This document shows positions 1 through 10,369 of a DNA stretch of 64,000 nucleotides, piece by piece. The stretch covers positions 1 through 64,000 of the forward strand of contig JALLLT010000025.1 in the NCBI GenBank assembly GCA_025266875.1, written 5' to 3'. Source of the DNA: Fennellomyces sp. T-0311 (lineage: Eukaryota > Mucoromycota > Mucoromycetes > Mucorales > Lichtheimiaceae). Position 1 is the first letter of the stretch; every line of letters starts with the position of its first letter. The notes under the pieces are model-generated. The model was given only the letters and a program-made list of their open reading frames with translations, was not told where the DNA came from and did not search any database. The position numbers and the translations under genes were made by a program.

Positions 1-152
1 ACGATAGGGAAGGTGCGCATATCCAGGACACGTCCATCGATGAGTCATGAAGATCAAGTATTGTAAGTGACATGATAAGCCACGCATATAAAGAGGGCCC
101 GCTCGAGCGTTTCTCGGAGTACTCTGATCAACTTTCATTTAGAAAAACGAAC
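1..152 (+). promoter_or_regulatory. HIS7 upstream region with a Gcn4/CPC1-type site
   Basis: A perfect TGAGTCA lies at 41-47, about 106 bp before the HIS7 start. This is the binding core of Gcn4/CPC1 bZIP activators, which raise amino-acid biosynthesis genes on starvation in other fungi. Two short upstream ATG frames (40-66 and 47-70) overlap the site and would be uORFs only if the transcript starts this far upstream. An in-frame ATG at 72 could extend the protein by 27 residues, but the family N-terminus fits the ATG at 153. The window edge cuts the region. Confidence 0.5.
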
Positions 153-1853
153 ATGACAGGACTTTATATGCTTGACTATGGGGCTGGCAATGTCCGTAGT
201 CTGGTGAATGCGGTGAACCGATTGGGTTATGACATTGAATTTGTCAAGGAGCCTTCCGATATTCTCAAAGCAGAGGTACGTGATACAAGTTTTGTTGTCA
301 AAAAAAGTTTGCTAACATATCTGTAGAAACTTATTTTCCCTGGTGTGGGTGCATTTGGCCATGCTATGGAGGCGCTCGAAAGCAAAGGCTACGCTGAACC
401 TTTGAAGCAGTACATTGCGTCCGGACGACCATTCATGGGCATCTGCGTCGGCATGCAGTCTCTGTTTGAAGGTTCTGAAGAAAGCGACCTTCCAGGCCTC
501 GGCATTATCCCTGGCATTACCAAAGAATTCAACAAAGATACCAAAGCTGTCCCACACATGGGCTGGAATGCGGCACAAGTGCTCAAGTCGCAAACGGAAG
601 ATTGTGGTCAGGCAATCAACTACAGCATCAACGACGACTCCGAATACTATTTCGTTCACTCGTACGCCGTTCCCTACACCGACAAAGTCAAGGACTGGGT
701 GTTGACGACGACTCAGTACGGTGACGAGGTGTTTGTCAGCTCTGTTCAACGCGGCAACGTATTCGCAACCCAATTCCATCCCGAAAAAAGTGGATTCGCT
801 GGTCTGCGCGTCCTTCAATCCTTCTTGACCGGCACCGGTATCGTCGATAATTCAAAGGTCGTGACTAAGGACCCCATTCCTCAAAACCGTCTCACCAAGC
901 GTATCATTGCTTGCTTGGATGTGCGATCGAACGACAATGGCGATTTGGTCGTAACCAAGGGTGATCAATATGATGTACGCGAAAAGACGGGCGAAGGCAA
1001 TGACGTGCGTAACCTCGGCAAGCCTGTGGATCTCGCTCGTCGCTATTTTGAAGAAGGTGCAGACGAAGTCACTTTCTTGAACATCACCAGCTTCCGCAAT
1101 TGTCCGCTGGGTGATCTGCCTATGCTTGAAGTTCTCAAGCGCACATCGGAAACAGTATTTGTACCATTGACGATCGGTGGCGGCATCCGTGACGTGACAG
1201 ACCCCGATGGTACGGTGCACCCAGCTTTCGAGGTTGCAGGCGAATACTTTAGATCTGGTGCCGATAAGGTTTCAATTGGTAGCGATGCAGTCTATGCTGT
1301 CGAAAAGTACTACGCAAATGGTGGCAAGAAGGATGGAACGTCTGCAATTGAGACGATTGCAAAGGCATATGGTGCACAAGCTGTTGTTGTTTCCGTCGAT
1401 CCCCGACGCGTCTATGTCAAGGACCCAAGCGAGACTACCCATCACGTTGTCAAGAATAGCAAACCCGGCCCTAACGGCGAAGAGTACTGCTGGTATCAGT
1501 GCACCGTCAAGGGCGGCCGTGAAGGTCGCGACATTGATGTTCGTCAATTGGTGACGGCCTGCGAGGCTTTGGGTGCTGGTGAAATTTTACTCAACTGTAT
1601 GGACCGCGATGGCACCAACTCAGGCTATGAACTGGAGCTGATTAACGATGTCAAGGCCGCTGTCAGCATCCCTGTGATCGCATCTAGCGGTGCTGGATGT
1701 GTGGAACATTTTGATGAAGTGTTTGAAAAGACCAACGTTGAGGCTGCTTTGGCCGCAGGCATTTTCCACCGACGCGAGGTCCCCATTCAGGACGTCAAGA
1801 CTCATTTGCGCAAATGCAAAGTCAACTGCAGAGCTTTAGACGCTGTGTTATAA
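153..1853 (+). CDS. HIS7: Imidazole glycerol phosphate synthase (HIS7)
   Basis: Two exons, join(153..275, 327..1853), 549 aa, close to the roughly 550 aa of yeast His7. Fused glutamine amidotransferase and cyclase that turns PRFAR plus glutamine-derived ammonia into imidazole glycerol phosphate (histidine pathway) and AICAR (purine pathway). The N-terminal class I glutaminase shows the nucleophile Cys81 in MGICVGMQ and the His192/Glu194 pair in FHPEKS. The HisF barrel follows from about residue 230, with [10 protein letters not shown], the paired phosphate-binding loops and the conserved DGT near the end. The 51-nt GT-AG intron falls exactly between the KAE and [11 protein letters not shown] parts of a conserved block, so the model is secure. 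The start at 153 gives the family N-terminus ([11 protein letters not shown]). A Gcn4-type site lies upstream. Confidence 0.97.
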
Positions 1854-3609
1854 AAACTTTAGTATTTCCACTCTTAGCCACTCCATACTATACATTTTTA
1901 TCCGGGCTTACCGTGAATGACTTACTCTCATGGTTGACAGCTTCCATTCCAATACTTTACACGTATCTATTCAAACTTGTTCATTTTTCATCACATAAAT
2001 GGCCGATTTCATATCAGAATTAAATGTGTTCTCGAAAACGCGAACTACTTGGTGTCATGATAGCCATTTTAGACTAATACGAACGTATGTGCAAATGAGG
2101 CACCAAACTCTGTTTAGGTTGTATGTACATAATGCCGACGTACTGATCACGCGGTATCTTGGCGACTTCGAAGGAAGCAATATGCTTGAATACAGAGAAA
2201 CAATCAGTGAAAAAGTGGTGTTACTAATATGCTACAATATGTTGCTTATTGTTTCAATAACAAATGAGTATCCCACGGATTACAAGCTCCATGAGCATTT
2301 AGTCTAGGAACTTGCACGGTGGAGACGGATTTATCAATACTCATGTGATGCGTCAACGCTATCCAAAAATGGTAACAATATGCAACAACTGGGCATCAAC
2401 TGATTTCGTTTGACGGAAATCGGCAACTGGCTGTTCCGAAAAGTCAAACGTAATGGCAGTGATCTGTTGGGTCACCCTGAAAGTAGTACGATATTATACT
2501 TGTTTCATTACATACATGCATCGTATCCAGCAAAGTCAAAACACTAGCATTCAACCCATTAATGACAAGTGGGTAAGCTCAGGAAGATGATGATATGAGC
2601 TAGACTCAGTGATTTGAAATTTATATGCTAGGCTCCCGGTATGAAATTGAGATATAAACGAGGTAGGGCACATTGAGCCCAATGAATGTTTTGACCTTGG
2701 TGAAAGTAATACGGCGCTGATACTTACATTCACGGCCAGATCACACTTGACATTACCGGGCACCTGTCATTTTGATAGTGAAGAGTTCCAGGAAATTGTA
2801 CGTATGAGTCACCGTGCAAATGATCGACAGACAATATCCCAGCACGGTACTGTACGTATGATCTTTCCGTTGACTATATGTTGTACTACTCAGTTTCGTT
2901 TCATCCAGCAATTTCTCACAAAGTTTCGTTTTCTTTGTTGCAGATCACACATAAATTTAGAATAAGTACCATTTGAGTTTTTGAACAGCAAAGTCTATTA
3001 TTATTTGCTTCTATGATCCGTAGATCTCGTTTTCTGAAACCTAATGCATCTTCAATCGGCTTGTCTTTCTTCATGTCATATAAACGTTCTTGAGTCCCAG
3101 ACAGTGGCTTCAGCCCACCTCCCACTTTTTAAATGTTTGAATAACTTTTTTAGGACGACTTTGGCATCTTGCCCGTCATAACGACCAGATACTTTGCGAT
3201 GCAACCGCTGGCGATCTGTGACATTAATTTTCATTAGCCGCAGCGTTTAAGTAGGTATATATATGCCAATGTTTGCATATCCCTGTACGTCATGGAGGAG
3301 GTCATGCGACAGGCAAACAATTTTTCTTTGTAAATGTTTTAATTGTCAATTCGGAACGCCTTTCCTTCCCTTTTCTCACTCATCATACTTTCATTGTCGC
3401 CCCTGTTTACACATATAACACAGCAAATCCTATTGTCTTTTTCCTTTTCAACTTTCGCATCACATTTGCATGATGACCACTGCTGCATACGATCGTGCTT
3501 TTTCGACATATGACATAGTTGACAAGGGTAGGGACACGCTTATCCTGTCGATTTCTTTTCTTGACACATTAGTAAATGCTCGTAAAACAAAGACCATATA
3601 AAGAATGAC
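1854..3609. other. Intergenic, with decayed coding-like pieces
   Basis: No intact gene is visible. The minus strand holds a possible siderophore-synthetase relic (2350-2900, listed separately). Between 2916 and 3125 the minus strand also has an open, protein-like stretch (ERLYDMKKDKPIEDALGF) that I cannot place. A TATA-like run (tatatata) near 3258 lies about 350 bp before the next gene. The rest is AT-rich and shows nothing. Confidence 0.5.
2350..2900 (-). pseudogene. Possible relic of a second NIS siderophore synthetase (IucA/IucC)
   Basis: Reading the minus strand from about 2880 down to 2363 gives short protein-like stretches in shifting frames. WDIVCRSFAR is followed, after stops, by VPGNVKCDLAVNVSISAV and SPRSKHSLG. 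Further on comes SEQPVADFRQTKSVDAQLL, ending at a stop at 2363. The order resembles the central part of IucA/IucC synthetases, where an S-x-RT strand, the basic K-x-S-L strand, the IsSAvRtiSP strand and an acidic E-x-A helix succeed one another. Several stops and frame changes exclude an intact gene, and neither terminal part was found. The match is by eye and weaker than that of the relic at 10.4-12 kb. Confidence 0.35.
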
Positions 3610-6129
3610 ATGGTACAGATTGAGAGCCTGGCTATTGCAGAGAACGCAAACGCCTCAGCCCACGAGGTAAGAAATAGTACGACACTGTATCACAGTCCTT
3701 GTTTACGTTTTATTTTTAATATATCAGCGATATGCGATAAAAAACGAACAAAAGCATCGGCGGCAGTCACCAGAGCTTGCAACAAAAATAGGAAACAACC
3801 TTGTTGTTGAAGTACGAAAATTACGCGACAGAATTCAAGAATTAGAGACGGCCCGAGTGTCCGAACAGCAGGAACATGACCATGCAGTACTACAGCGGCA
3901 GCATATGGAGAAGCATCAAGGTTTGTTATACAAAAAAGCACTTGTATTACGTATATCCTAACAGAGAAAGTAGATCAGCTGAAGGACGAGAACTGGGAGT
4001 TGCAACTGGCGAAACAGGAACTGGAGGAGCAACTGGACGCTGCAAACAAAAAATTGAGTCGGATGCTCGCAGAGCAAGCAAGATTGGAAAATCAGCTCCA
4101 ACAAATGATCGACGTGAAAACAGAGCAAGTCAAGATCGAAGCAGAAGCAAATAATGCTGCACGGCTACATGAACAACATCGACATCAGTTGCTAAAAGAA
4201 TTACGAGCCCTTAAAAAGGAAAACGCCAACTTGCACGAAAAACTTCAAGCATCGACTACAGAGGTTAGCCTGTGGAAGGCCAAACTTGCCGTTGCCACTC
4301 ACACCAAATCTGACGCTGAAAAGTCGTCACCAGCCGATTTGGCGCTGCCACCCGATCCAGTGGACGATGAAAATAGTAACATGACACCGCCCGGATCCCC
4401 ACCATTCTCTACAAAGATAACAGCACGTATGGAGACTGAAGAGATGAGGCATTCGTTGGCACATGCACATCGTACAATTATCAGCCTACGCTCGTCTCTA
4501 CACAAAGAAAAACTCGAACGCATTGAAGCCAAAAAACTGCTTGCTGAATCTCAAGAGACAGTCGAAGAGCTGCGACGAGAAATTTTGTTAAATCAATCCC
4601 ATCGTAAGAAACATGTGAGGCGGTTCTCGCGTCAGCGCCACAGAACACGAGCAAAACGACATAGCTACTATAATCCAAGCGACGAAGAAGGCATACCAGT
4701 GACTGCCGATCAAAGTAATAGTGGCGACGAATTCGGCATTGATCAAGACGCGATGCCTCCCAGCTTTTTGTTCGATGAGCTAAAGAAGTCTACGGCTGCT
4801 ACCAGCGAAAGCAAGGAGACACAGACATCTATGACGGAACAAGCTGATAAGCAGACGCAAACTGACTTCGCTGTCTTGGACACTGTAGTACAGTACAACA
4901 ATGATAAGCAGCCTACCCTGGTTACTAAAGGCACTCAGACCATTGCAATAAAGCAAGGCTACTTTGAACCTCTCAAACGGGCATTACACGACTCTTCGAT
5001 GAGCATACGAAGTAGAAGGCAGGAGCCTGTTATGGTGAGATCACAATCAATACCTCCCAGAGCCAGCAGCGTTAATCTGATGTCAACGGTTTCTACTCCT
5101 CCTGCCTTCACCACCGCAAAGCACCAGCAACTACATCCGCGCACGCGAACTTCTTCCTTTGGGGCTACATCTCTAATCGATAGAAGATCGAAGTTACTAG
5201 AGTGTGCATCAAAGAACAGCAATACACCACGGCCACCACAAATATCAGCTCCACCGAAGCCTGCAGTATCCATCTCCACTGTTACATCGACACGTGTTGG
5301 CAAGGACCAGGTTATTCCTTGCACATCCAGGTCTGACACTGTCGGAACCAGAGCATCCTCGCGTTACTCTTCTCGAGGATCTCCTATATTGGATACGTTA
5401 AGCGAGAACGTCCACGAACCAGATCTTGTTGACCCTTATGTCATTGATTCTGTCACACAAACTATGATCGGTAACTGGATGTGGAAATACACCCGAAAAT
5501 ACAGTACCATTGGCAAAAGCGGTATTTCTCAACAGAAAGGACACATGCGCTACTTTTGGATTCACCCCTACACACGAACACTATACTGGAGTACAAAGCC
5601 GCCTGGTATTAACCATGATGAAACGAAATCAAAACGAGGTATATTTGAGCGAAAGTTTCTGCTTGTTTACAGAGACTAATACTTGGGGTATTTTAAGCAT
5701 TCATCAAGGATATTTGGTCTGTCCCTTGCGGCGAAACTCAATGTGAGTCTGTACCATTCAATCTTCTCATCCGTACTTCTGCAAGGGATCTTATGATTCA
5801 CGCAGAAACCATGCAACAACATCATCAATGGATAGCGGTAAGGAAGCATATGATTATATATAAAGGCGCTTGCTTATCAAGGATTGTAGGCAACATGCTA
5901 TCTCCTCGGACGACCGGAGCAGATTGAGGCAGAAGGACGCTTCCTTTCATCTGTAAGCACCAGCACAATTACATCCGGTAACACATTCTCTACGCACAAC
6001 CCCGCATTTTTGAACAGTTCCATTATTCAAGGAAGCATAATATCTTCGGATGATGACTCGGATGACTTTATTAACATTCGACAATGCTGTAATGGAAAAC
6101 ATGACGTATCTACTCTGGCTCGACGATAA
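3610..6129 (+). CDS. Num1/Mcp5-like cortical anchor: coiled coil plus PH domain
   Basis: Five exons, join(3610..3666, 3728..3920, 3965..5638, 5698..5837, 5890..6129), 767 aa. The first ~200 residues are charged coiled coil. A Ser/Thr-rich basic middle follows. The C-terminus, from about residue 580, is a PH domain of the meiotic cell cortex type (Mcp5/Num1), with MIGNWMWKYTRKY, RYFWIHPYTRTLYWS and a final amphipathic helix ending in HHQWIA. Num1 and Mcp5 bind plasma-membrane phosphoinositides through this domain and hold dynein, and in yeast also mitochondria, at the cortex. The PH domain is split by an intron (5639-5697), and the acceptor was chosen because it restores the PH strand AFIKDIWSVP. 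Three K-x-TQT motifs (residues 367, 379, 405) match the LC8 dynein light-chain binding site. The gene converges on the next one with 22 bp between stops. Role inferred from family. Confidence 0.85.
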
Positions 6130-6151
6130 AATAGTAGCTTTGTAACATGAT

Positions 6152-7748
6152 TTAGTTAAAATCCGCCATGAAATATCTTGCTCGATAATCGTCACTAGTG
6201 AAAAAATAAATTGAACATTCCGTTTTGGTAAAACAAAGACGCGTGTATTGCTTACCTGCAAGTAAGAATGCCGTTATCCGTTGGCGACGGCACCACACAC
6301 CGCACCAAGTTGTTTTGCCCGGAAATCTTTGATAGTAATTCACCCGTTTGGGTATCGTAGCAAACAGCATTTGTGGATGCTTCATCACCAATCATTACAT
6401 AATCTTCGTTATATGTAAAAGCAGGCTGTTGTATTTGTGAGCATGGGATATCCAAAATATCAAAAGCTTTCTCTTTCTTACCTGCAGCATTTGAGAGCGC
6501 TGTTCGTGTCCTCGATACTCTACCACTGTCCTGCCACTCGATATATCCCACAGACGCATTGTAGAGTCCAGACCTGCCGTCAGCACGTAGCGCTCATTTT
6601 GCATGATGCGAACGCTCGACGCAGCAGTGCCACCGTGAGCACCCTCAATGTATCTTACGCATTGTCCAGACACACCATCCCATACACGAACTGAGCCATC
6701 AGCTGACGAGGTGGCGAACAACTTTCCGGTATGAGAATATCGGATCTGTGTGATTGGGCCACGGTGCATTTCGACTGTCTTTGAGTTGGTAAAGCATTGG
6801 AGCGTTTTAACGTCGTATATCCGCACCGCTGCATCGTCCGTGCCTGCTAGTAAATAATCTCCTGCTGGATGGAAACTGATCGATTTGACAGGAACTGAAT
6901 CCTTTGTATACCCTTGATTAACTATGGCCGTCGAGACGGTTTCTATGAGTTACTTACCTGGAAGTAGCGGAACGATCGTTTCACACCAAGCTTCGAAAGA
7001 TCAAACAGCTTGACACTTTGATCTTCGGCACAGCTTGCCAAGACCAAGCCGTTTGGATGAAATGATAAATCATTAACGGGTGCTGAGTGATCGTACAGTG
7101 TCCGAATCACCGGTTTGTCTCCTGCGTCACCTGTTCGCTTCTTCATCTTTTGAACATCAAGAACTTTCAAAGAAGAGTCATGTGAACCCGTAGCAGCAAA
7201 TCGTCCGTCTGCGCTAAATGCTGCTGTGCGACATGGTCCTTTGTGTTGTGTGTAATAAAGCTGTGTGTAGCTGGGAGCCACTTTGCTAACTAGCAGTTGT
7301 GTTAGTAAGTAACATCATTGCATAGGGTGTATTCAGTAGTACCTGCCGTATGCACAGCATCAGGATCGAATCCACCTTTTGTCTTTCCCCAATCTTGCTG
7401 AACGGATGGGAGATCGCGTTTGGTGTCACTGGCTGTGTATTCTTCGTCGTCTGATTCATCGCTCTCTACTACAATATTTGTTGATCAACCCGATCCTTTT
7501 ATAAATGTAATCCATTTTACGTTTTTCTTTGCCGAGTTGTAAAAGCTCAACTAATTTGTGGCTAGGTGTCATATCGGTTGTTGCTCCAGTCGCGTCAGCA
7601 ACACTCTGTGCAATAGCCGAATAACCATATGCGATCAACTGGCTAATTGTACGTTATGATCTCCACATTCTATCATTGCAAAGGAAATTCATTACCTTAT
7701 AATAAGCGATAGCACTTCATTCTCTGGGACAGAAGGGACTTCTTCCAT
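6152..7748 (-). CDS. Cleavage stimulation factor subunit 1 (CstF-50) homologue, WD40
   Basis: Seven exons, complement(join(6152..6194, 6256..6425, 6482..6901, 6958..7289, 7343..7468, 7521..7642, 7696..7748)), 421 aa against about 431 in human CSTF1. CstF-50 helps 3'-end cleavage and polyadenylation of pre-mRNA. The N-terminal dimerisation helix reads LIISQLIAYGYS, as in animals. After an acidic linker (ESDESDDEEY) come the WD repeats, with the signature blocks HKGPCRTAAFSADG, PVIRTLYDH, SISFHP, LRLWDISSGRT-like repeats and the conserved tail NLVRCVVPSPT and SDDYRARY. All seven exons join in frame. Two acceptors are ambiguous: the exon starting at 7468 could start 3 nt later, and the one at 6901 was preferred because it restores family spacing before SISFHP. 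The homologous factor has no clear counterpart in budding yeast. Confidence 0.92.
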
Positions 7749-7894
7749 TTTGGTTCAGTTGAAAGGATAGTAGCTGTCCAGGAGCGAGCCAAAGTTTTGA
7801 AGTCCCGGAGACTAAAACAATCGAATTCGGACACATTACGCGCATTGAACATGCTACCTTACAACCACAACAAGTACTACACAGAATATGTTAT

Positions 7895-9938
7895 TCAACT
7901 ATTTACTGTATCTTTTTGGGCTCGTTTCTGGCGCCATGTGATGCCATAACTCATTAATACAAATATGATTACATTTGACACTATTAAAACGATCCCCAGT
8001 ACGGTATACGTCCAGCCAGGCCCAATGGCTTGTGTCAGTGGGTACATGATAATGGTTCCAGTTACACTAGTAAAACAAAGTTAAATATTTTAATGTGTAG
8101 TTGCAATTGGAGTACACTTACGCAAACGCTTGTCGAACTAATCCTACCGATGCAGCAACAGAAGCCCCTTTCCCAGGTCGAAGATCCACGAGTAGACATC
8201 TCGCAGCAGAATTAACAAATGCGATGTTTACGCTAACTAAAAGCAGGCTTAGTAAAAGGACTGCTTACCTACTCGTATGTATCAAACAAGTCTTACCACA
8301 AAACTGGATAATTAAAGGAATCGCTATATGCATATTCGCAACGAAGCTCCAACCATACAATATCGTAACAGCTTGGGCTACAATTGCTTGGGGCCATATA
8401 CAGCCTAGTCGTACTCGATAAATAGGAAAATCCAGTGGTACTTTGTATAAGTCACTTGACTTTTTTTCATTTCCTTTTGCCGTATCGTATTCGGTCGACG
8501 CTTTTCGAAAAACGTAGTTGAGGTAATGCCCCACGGTGATGCCACCGACTATCGATCCGCCAGTTTGAGCAAGATAACATAGACCAATCTCCTGTATGTT
8601 TAAATGATAATAATCCGCGAACACGTAGGGTATGTTGATCAGGAAACAGCATTGTACGCCAAAGTATAAGCCAGAGATGATCATCGTCAAAAGAAAATCA
8701 GGGAGTAACAGGTAGCTGTAAGGCTCGCGAAAACGGGGGATCCTCGTGAAACGAGTTTTTGCTTCCATCACGCTTTTGCTTTCGTCAGAATGAGGTGGAT
8801 TACAAATAACAGAATTAGACTCTGGATCACTCGAACTTTTGGCGCATTGACTCTTTTGCCACTTGTGTCGAATCCATTGCAATGGCGTTGGATTGTAATA
8901 GCCGCCAGCTAAATTTCGCAGAGTTTCTGGAAAGAGGAGGATTATGGCTGTGAGCACAAGCGAAGTTAAACAAAGAAGTATCCAGAATGACCAGCTAGGA
9001 TGATAGAAAGTCAGGAGCATGCCTACTTCCAGCTAATTCTGGAAAAAATAAAGCTGCTTACCGCCACGAAAGATGCTCTGCAATTACGCCTCCAAGGACC
9101 GGGCCAACTATTATACATGTTCTGTAACCTAGCAAGTAATATGCCTGGTACCCGGCTCTCCTAAACCACAAAATCAATATACAGATGTACGAGCAGATGA
9201 AAGCTATACTCACGTTGCCGGTACACTTATATCACTTATAACGCCGTTTCCTAAACATATTTTTCTTGATGAGCCCCATACTACACTCTTTCAATGGCTT
9301 TTGCTTACCAATTATGTTTATTGAGCTTGCACCAAAAGCTTGTCCCATTCGGATAATAATCAACGCGATAATTGTTGGCGATACGGCTATACCCGCGCAA
9401 GCAGCTGTGGATATTGCAATTGTTATGATATAGGTTGGACGTCTGCCCCATTGGTCCGAAATTGTGCCCCAGAACATTGGCGCAAAAGCTTCAACAACTT
9501 TATATCCAGAGACACTCAAGTTCACAAGGGCCGCCGTAGTATTAAATTCCTATTACAGAGAATTAAGCAGTTAATATTGGTATGTAGATTGCGCGCCCAG
9601 ATTACAAGTTTCAATGAAACCTTTTCAATTGCAATCAAGGATGGATAATATATGTTGATAGGTAATGATGATGCTAGGAGAGCCATCGATGCCATCGCAA
9701 GGATAGCAGCTTTTTGTTTCCGTCCAAAGATTAGCTCATAGGGCGTGGTAGGTGGCCCAGAACACGCTTGTGTGTCAACCGTCGCTATTTTATTTTCTAG
9801 CTGTGGGTCTTGTTGCATTGAATGGTGAGCATTGGGGATTGCATTTTCCGTGGGCTCATGGTCGAGTTTAGGCCGTGGAATATCATGTTTCCTTTTATTT
9901 TTGGTGAGTCTGATATTTGCGTGGTATCGTATGAGCAT
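7895..9938 (-). CDS. MFS transporter, DHA1 (drug:H+ antiporter-like) type; possible siderophore exporter
   Basis: Seven exons, complement(join(7895..8066, 8122..8236, 8297..8994, 9062..9160, 9214..9250, 9309..9549, 9621..9938)), about 559 aa. Twelve membrane segments are suggested. The hallmarks are the loop 2-3 motif SDQWGRRPTY, motif C with GPVLGG in TM5, and FPETLRNLAGGYYNP at the central loop. Loop 6-7 is long and hydrophilic. The family mostly exports small molecules by proton exchange. The start is uncertain: ATG at 9938 is used, with other in-frame ATGs at 9980 and further in. It lies downstream, on the same strand, of the decayed NIS siderophore synthetase (10370-11975), so a siderophore-export role is possible but inferred from position alone. 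Its paralogue at 43313-45229 has identical lengths for exons 2-4, 6 and 7. Confidence 0.88.
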
Positions 9939-10369
9939 GATTAATGAGGAGTAAAAAGAGATGCAGAAATATAGTGACATGCGCCGTAAAATAATTTTAA
10001 TAGTATGCGTTTGCCACACTTTATGTTACGGGTACTTGCATCACTGCCGATATACTGTTTGCATATGCAGAAGCCTTTTTTACTACATTCAGTGTTTTGC
10101 ATCTGTAGTGAGCCTTCCTTGCGTGCATTCTCATCAGACATACAGATATAGATATTGATACATTGTAGTTTACAATTTTACGCCTTTTTGTTTTCGAATA
10201 TACAATATAGCCTAACAATCACCATGTATTTGCGTATGTTACAGCAAGAAGCCCCAAGCTAGGCTTTGCTTTGATATCGCGCATACAGGTAGATTTGAAA
10301 CAGTGAATCCTATTTTATCATGCTTCTAATCTAATAAAAATTTTTCGCTTTTGCGAGACTTTGTAGGGC

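Noticed and set aside
2805..2811. TGAGTCA as another Gcn4 site (also at 63833-63839)
   Set aside because: Not in the promoter of a recognised gene; chance occurrences are expected at this rate.
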